Program-made: the position numbers and the translations under genes | Notes under the pieces: model-generated | Seen by the model: the letters and a program-made list of their open reading frames with translations, nothing else | Database searches by the model: none | What the model was told of the DNA's origin: nothing | Source: CAWATZ01 sp963784995 | Lineage (GTDB): Bacteria > Planctomycetota > Planctomycetia > Gemmatales > Gemmataceae | NCBI GenBank assembly: GCA_963784995.1 | Contig: CAWATZ010000003.1 | Span: forward strand, 2,294,001 to 2,358,000 | Direction: 5' to 3' | Length of the DNA stretch: 64,000 nt | Shown here: positions 61,574 through 64,000 of the stretch, piece by piece | Position numbering within the stretch: position 1 is the first letter of the stretch | How the letters are laid out: each line of letters opens with the position of its first letter

Positions 61574-61820
61574 TCAGTTGATCGTCACGGATTTTGGGGA
61601 AGTGTCAAAAGAGGTCCAGAAGAGACGGCGTGTGCTGGTGGCGTGGTGGCGGGGTCGCTTTTTTGTCATCGGAGGGGCAAGCACAGACACGCCCGGGCAT
61701 CTCCTGGCGACACCGCCAAGCAAAAGCGCCGTTGGCGGTGTGGCGGTCTCTGCGCTGCGGTCTCGGCGTCCCCTTCCTCCCCACAATCCGCGACGGTCAG
61801 GTAATCAGGACACCTGTCCA

Positions 61821-62297
61821 TCAATCCGCCGGCTGGCTCGCGGATTGATCCTCCCGCAGATCAATCTGCACCTGATTGGTGACCAGGCTCGCGTTGAGCA
61901 GGCAGCGGCGCTTGTGCAGCGTCAGCGTGGTCTGGTAGGGCAGTGCTGCCTCTCCTTGCCAGACGGTCTTGTCGCCGTCGCGCACTTCCAGCCGCTACTG
62001 GCCAGCGTGGGCGTACGTGTGCGGCACGTAGGGAACGTCGGGCAAGACCGGCTCCAGCGGCGTTCCATCGCCAAAGTCCCACCAGCCCTGGCCGCCCGTG
62101 GACAGGTTCTGAAAGCGGGCGCTGAACCCGTCACAATCGACCTTGAAGTTGGCCACGGGAGGCGGCGGTTTGACGGCCCGGTCCACCAGCGGCGTCACGT
62201 ACGTCAGCGCGGCTCCGGAAACCAGGCCGCCCAGCGTCCCGAGCAGCGTCTTGATCCACCCCCCCAACCTGCTGCCAGCCGGCTGCTTCTCTGCCAT
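61821..62297 (-). pseudogene. membrane-anchored PKD-domain protein, broken by a stop at 61995
   Basis: From MAEKQPAGSRLGGW a membrane helix (TLLGTLGGLVSGAALTYV) leads to a PKD fold (FQNLSTGGQGWWDFGDGTPLEP, HTYAHAGQ). Next is TAG where tyrosine (TAC) is expected, after which RLEVRDGDKTVWQGEA and LTLHKRRC continue to a TGA at 61821. Either a point mutation or a sequencing error. About 158 residues if repaired. Confidence 0.7.
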
Positions 62298-62321
62298 GAG
62301 ATCCTGGCCCTCCTTGATCCT

Positions 62322-62422
62322 TCTCCCCTCTCCCCGCTGGGGAGAGGGGTTGGAGGTGAGGGGATGTGGCAAGGCCCAAACCCCTCACCCCCAACCCCTC
62401 TCCCCAGCGGGGAGAGGGGAGA
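62322..62422. repeat. 101-bp inverted repeat of the CCCTCTCCC type
   Basis: Arms 62322-62363 and 62381-62422 pair with one mismatch in 42, and each arm also folds on itself (CCCCTCTCCCCGCTGGGGAGAGGGG). It lies between the receiver gene and the PKD gene. Similar pieces are at 41711 and near 30125. Confidence 0.88.
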
Positions 62423-62428
62423 AATCAC

Positions 62429-62953
62429 TCACGCCGAACGCAACCTCGGCCCAGCGGCCAGCTGCCACAGGGTCTGCACCAGATCCTCCATCGGGAAGGG
62501 CTTGGGAAAGAACTGCACCGCTCCCAGCCGCCGCAGGTCTTGCGGCGAATAGAGCCCCGTGTTGCCGCTCATGAAGCAAGCCACCACCGCCGGCTGAAGG
62601 CGACGCAGCTGCTCCAGCGTTTGCGGACCATCCAGTTCCGGCATGCACGTGTCCAGCAGGACCACCTGGATCTGAGCCTGCTGGGCCTGGTACAGCGTGA
62701 CTGCCTCCGGTCCCGTGCGGGCCGGGAAGACGCGGAAGCCCCGCCGGTGCAGCACGACTTCGAGCAAGCGCAGGACCATCACGTCGTCGTCCACCACCAG
62801 GATTCCCGGCCGGGTGTTGCCCTCCGGAAGCGTCCTTGCTCCAGAGGCGGTGCCATCGGTCGGGGCAATCCGGTGAGGTAGGGAACTGGGAGAAATGGGT
62901 CGCCTCCGTTCGCATGGGCAAAGCAAGCGGCTCGAAACCGAGCCGTCTTCCAT
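62429..62953 (-). CDS. single-receiver response regulator
   Basis: 174 residues. The first 50 residues are low quality, so the start may be later, near ILVVDDDVMVLRLL. Acceptor aspartate in VVLLDTCMPELDG, T/S switch in CFMSGNTG, lysine in FFPKPF. No output domain, so it acts through a partner. Confidence 0.82.
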   Translation of the reverse strand: MEDGSVSSRLLCPCERRRPISPSSLPHRIAPTDGTASGARTLPEGNTRPGILVVDDDVMVLRLLEVVLHRRGFRVFPARTGPEAVTLYQAQQAQIQVVLLDTCMPELDGPQTLEQLRRLQPAVVACFMSGNTGLYSPQDLRRLGAVQFFPKPFPMEDLVQTLWQLAAGPRLRSA

Positions 62954-63149
62954 GACGCCAAGAAACCATCTACGTCAGCCGGGCCGGTTTGTCAATGGCC
63001 TGCGAACGCTTTCCGCAAGCGGCGAGCTGGCATCCTTCCCGTCCTGCCTGGCTTGTTTCTTTCCTGGCATCGTGTAATTGTGGTAGAGACGTGCCTCGGC
63101 CGTTGCGGCCGTGCTGCCCACCTGCACTTATTTTCAGGAAATCCCCATC

Positions 63150-64000
63150 ATGACGATCGCCGTTCGTTGTTTGAGCTGTCTGGCACCGTACACCCTGAGC
63201 GATTCGATGCGCGGCAAGAAGGTTCGCTGCAAGCAGTGCGCCAACGTGTTTGTCGTCGATGACAGTCCTGCCGAGGCCCCGGTCCTGGAGGCGGAAGCGG
63301 AGGAGGAGATTCCCGAAGCGGAAGCCGTCACCGCCGACCCGTCTCCGAAGCGGTCCCGCTCCCGGGTGAAGGAAGAGCCCCGGCCCCGCCGCCGGGACCG
63401 CGACGAGGAAGACGAGGAGGACGATCGCCCCCGCAAGAAGAGGGCAACAAGCGGCTCCGGCTCGAACACGACCCTGATCGTTGTCCTGTCCTGTGTCGGC
63501 GGTGGGGTCTTGCTGCTGCTCGTGATCGTTGGGGTGTTGGTGTTCAGCGCCCGGCCTCGTCCGCCACAGGTTGTTGTCGCTCCTCCCGTGCCGGTGCCCA
63601 ATCCCCCGGGCTTCAATCCGCCTGGACCCATCAATCCGCCGGTCTTCAATCCGCCGCCGGTTTTCAACCCGAACCCGCCGCCGGTCGTGGTCCCCTGGCG
63701 CGTGACCGTCGATGCGGCCCAACCGCTCAAGCCGCCGGCCGACACGGGCAAAACCATTCCGGGGCTGAAATCCGATCCGCTGCTGTTCCCCAGCCGGGCC
63801 AGTGCCTTCGTGGCCATCGGCAGGAACCTGATCCCCAAGGACGTTCGCCGGATCTGGAACCTGGAAACCATGCAGCAAGTCGGGACCATTCCGGGCGCGC
63901 TCAGCTGGCAGGAACCAGTCGTCCTCAGCCCGGACGGCAAGTCCCTGGCCGGGAGGGCCATCGGTGGGACCACGGTGGAAGTGTATGCCGTGGCCACCGG
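63150..64000 (+). CDS. zinc-ribbon, membrane-anchored protein with WD40-like start (cut by window edge)
   Basis: From the ATG at 63150 the frame stays open to the window end (283 codons). VRCLSCLAPYTLSDS then VRCKQCANVFVV is an MJ0042-type zinc ribbon. A charged Arg/Glu linker, a membrane helix (TLIVVLSCVGGGVLLLLVIV), a long proline-rich stalk (NPPGFNPPGP) and the start of a beta-propeller (ESLAGRAIG-like: LSPDGKSLAGRAIGG) follow. This is the common planctomycete sensor-like architecture. Confidence 0.8.
   Translation, partial: MTIAVRCLSCLAPYTLSDSMRGKKVRCKQCANVFVVDDSPAEAPVLEAEAEEEIPEAEAVTADPSPKRSRSRVKEEPRPRRRDRDEEDEEDDRPRKKRATSGSGSNTTLIVVLSCVGGGVLLLLVIVGVLVFSARPRPPQVVVAPPVPVPNPPGFNPPGPINPPVFNPPPVFNPNPPPVVVPWRVTVDAAQPLKPPADTGKTIPGLKSDPLLFPSRASAFVAIGRNLIPKDVRRIWNLETMQQVGTIPGALSWQEPVVLSPDGKSLAGRAIGGTTVEVYAVAT

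Overview
The window looks like a piece of a GC-rich planctomycete chromosome, most likely from the Gemmatales/Gemmataceae. I infer this from the families present: two DUF1559 pilin-like genes, a TIGR03067-type domain, a Gemmata-type Uma2 nuclease, a PVC-type heme-binding dehydrogenase with HEAT-like repeats, a redoxin/CxxCH/copper-monooxygenase fusion, an 'LEDRLTPS' exported protein, MJ0042-type zinc ribbons with WD40-like sequence, and a PqqD-Tat protein. No rRNA, CRISPR array or intact transposase was seen.

Layout. 1-7.2 kb: a cupin and a zinc dehydrogenase, a DUF1559 pair, then a Shedu (DUF4263) nuclease operon with a winged-helix/RelE-like partner. The operon sits between two 155-bp direct copies of the 3' end of a short-chain dehydrogenase gene. 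7.2-11.8 kb: a signalling block with a sigma factor, a SpoIIE-type phosphatase, a hybrid histidine kinase and a receiver-XRE regulator. 12-16 kb: cysteine desulfurase, Uma2 and an exported redox fusion. 15.8-19.3 kb: a fumarate reductase/succinate dehydrogenase operon (frdABCD order) with a duplicated frdD leader. 19.3-23.4 kb: an SRPBCC protein and a B12-radical SAM operon.

23.6-35.5 kb is a surface-glycan locus: five GT2-type genes in two paralogous groups plus one singleton, a membrane sulfatase/phosphotransferase, a PF14907-like nucleotidyltransferase, a PqqD-Tat protein with a mucin-like PPPTSTT tail, a sulfotransferase, an exported beta-helix-like protein, and a GT2-TIGR03067-GT25 fusion. 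35.5-49 kb is mostly housekeeping (DUF1559, LRR, nadA, infA, threonine aldolase, anti-sigma factor, Fur) with an exported esterase and the PVC dehydrogenase.

49.1-52 kb holds two tRNA-Pro(GGG) genes and a 3' tRNA fragment. The second tRNA and the fragment share a perfect 54-bp repeat that brackets a 2.2-kb insert with a ZIP transporter and a broken HNH gene. 52-53.5 kb is a gene graveyard beside a small HEPN-like pair. 53.5-58.8 kb has a LOG-like protein, a methyltransferase, trpC and a sulfide/persulfide operon (ArsR, rhodanese, CoA-disulfide reductase-rhodanese). 58.8-64 kb has two GGDEF proteins, a broken PKD gene, a receiver protein and the start of a zinc-ribbon/WD40-like protein.

Two features cut across the window. 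First, several families of inverted repeats recur, including a 185-bp purine/pyrimidine element with a conserved core in three copies. Second, at least six genes carry single frame disruptions, so either the assembly has indel errors or many genes are decaying. All product names rest on reading the sequence; no database search was possible.
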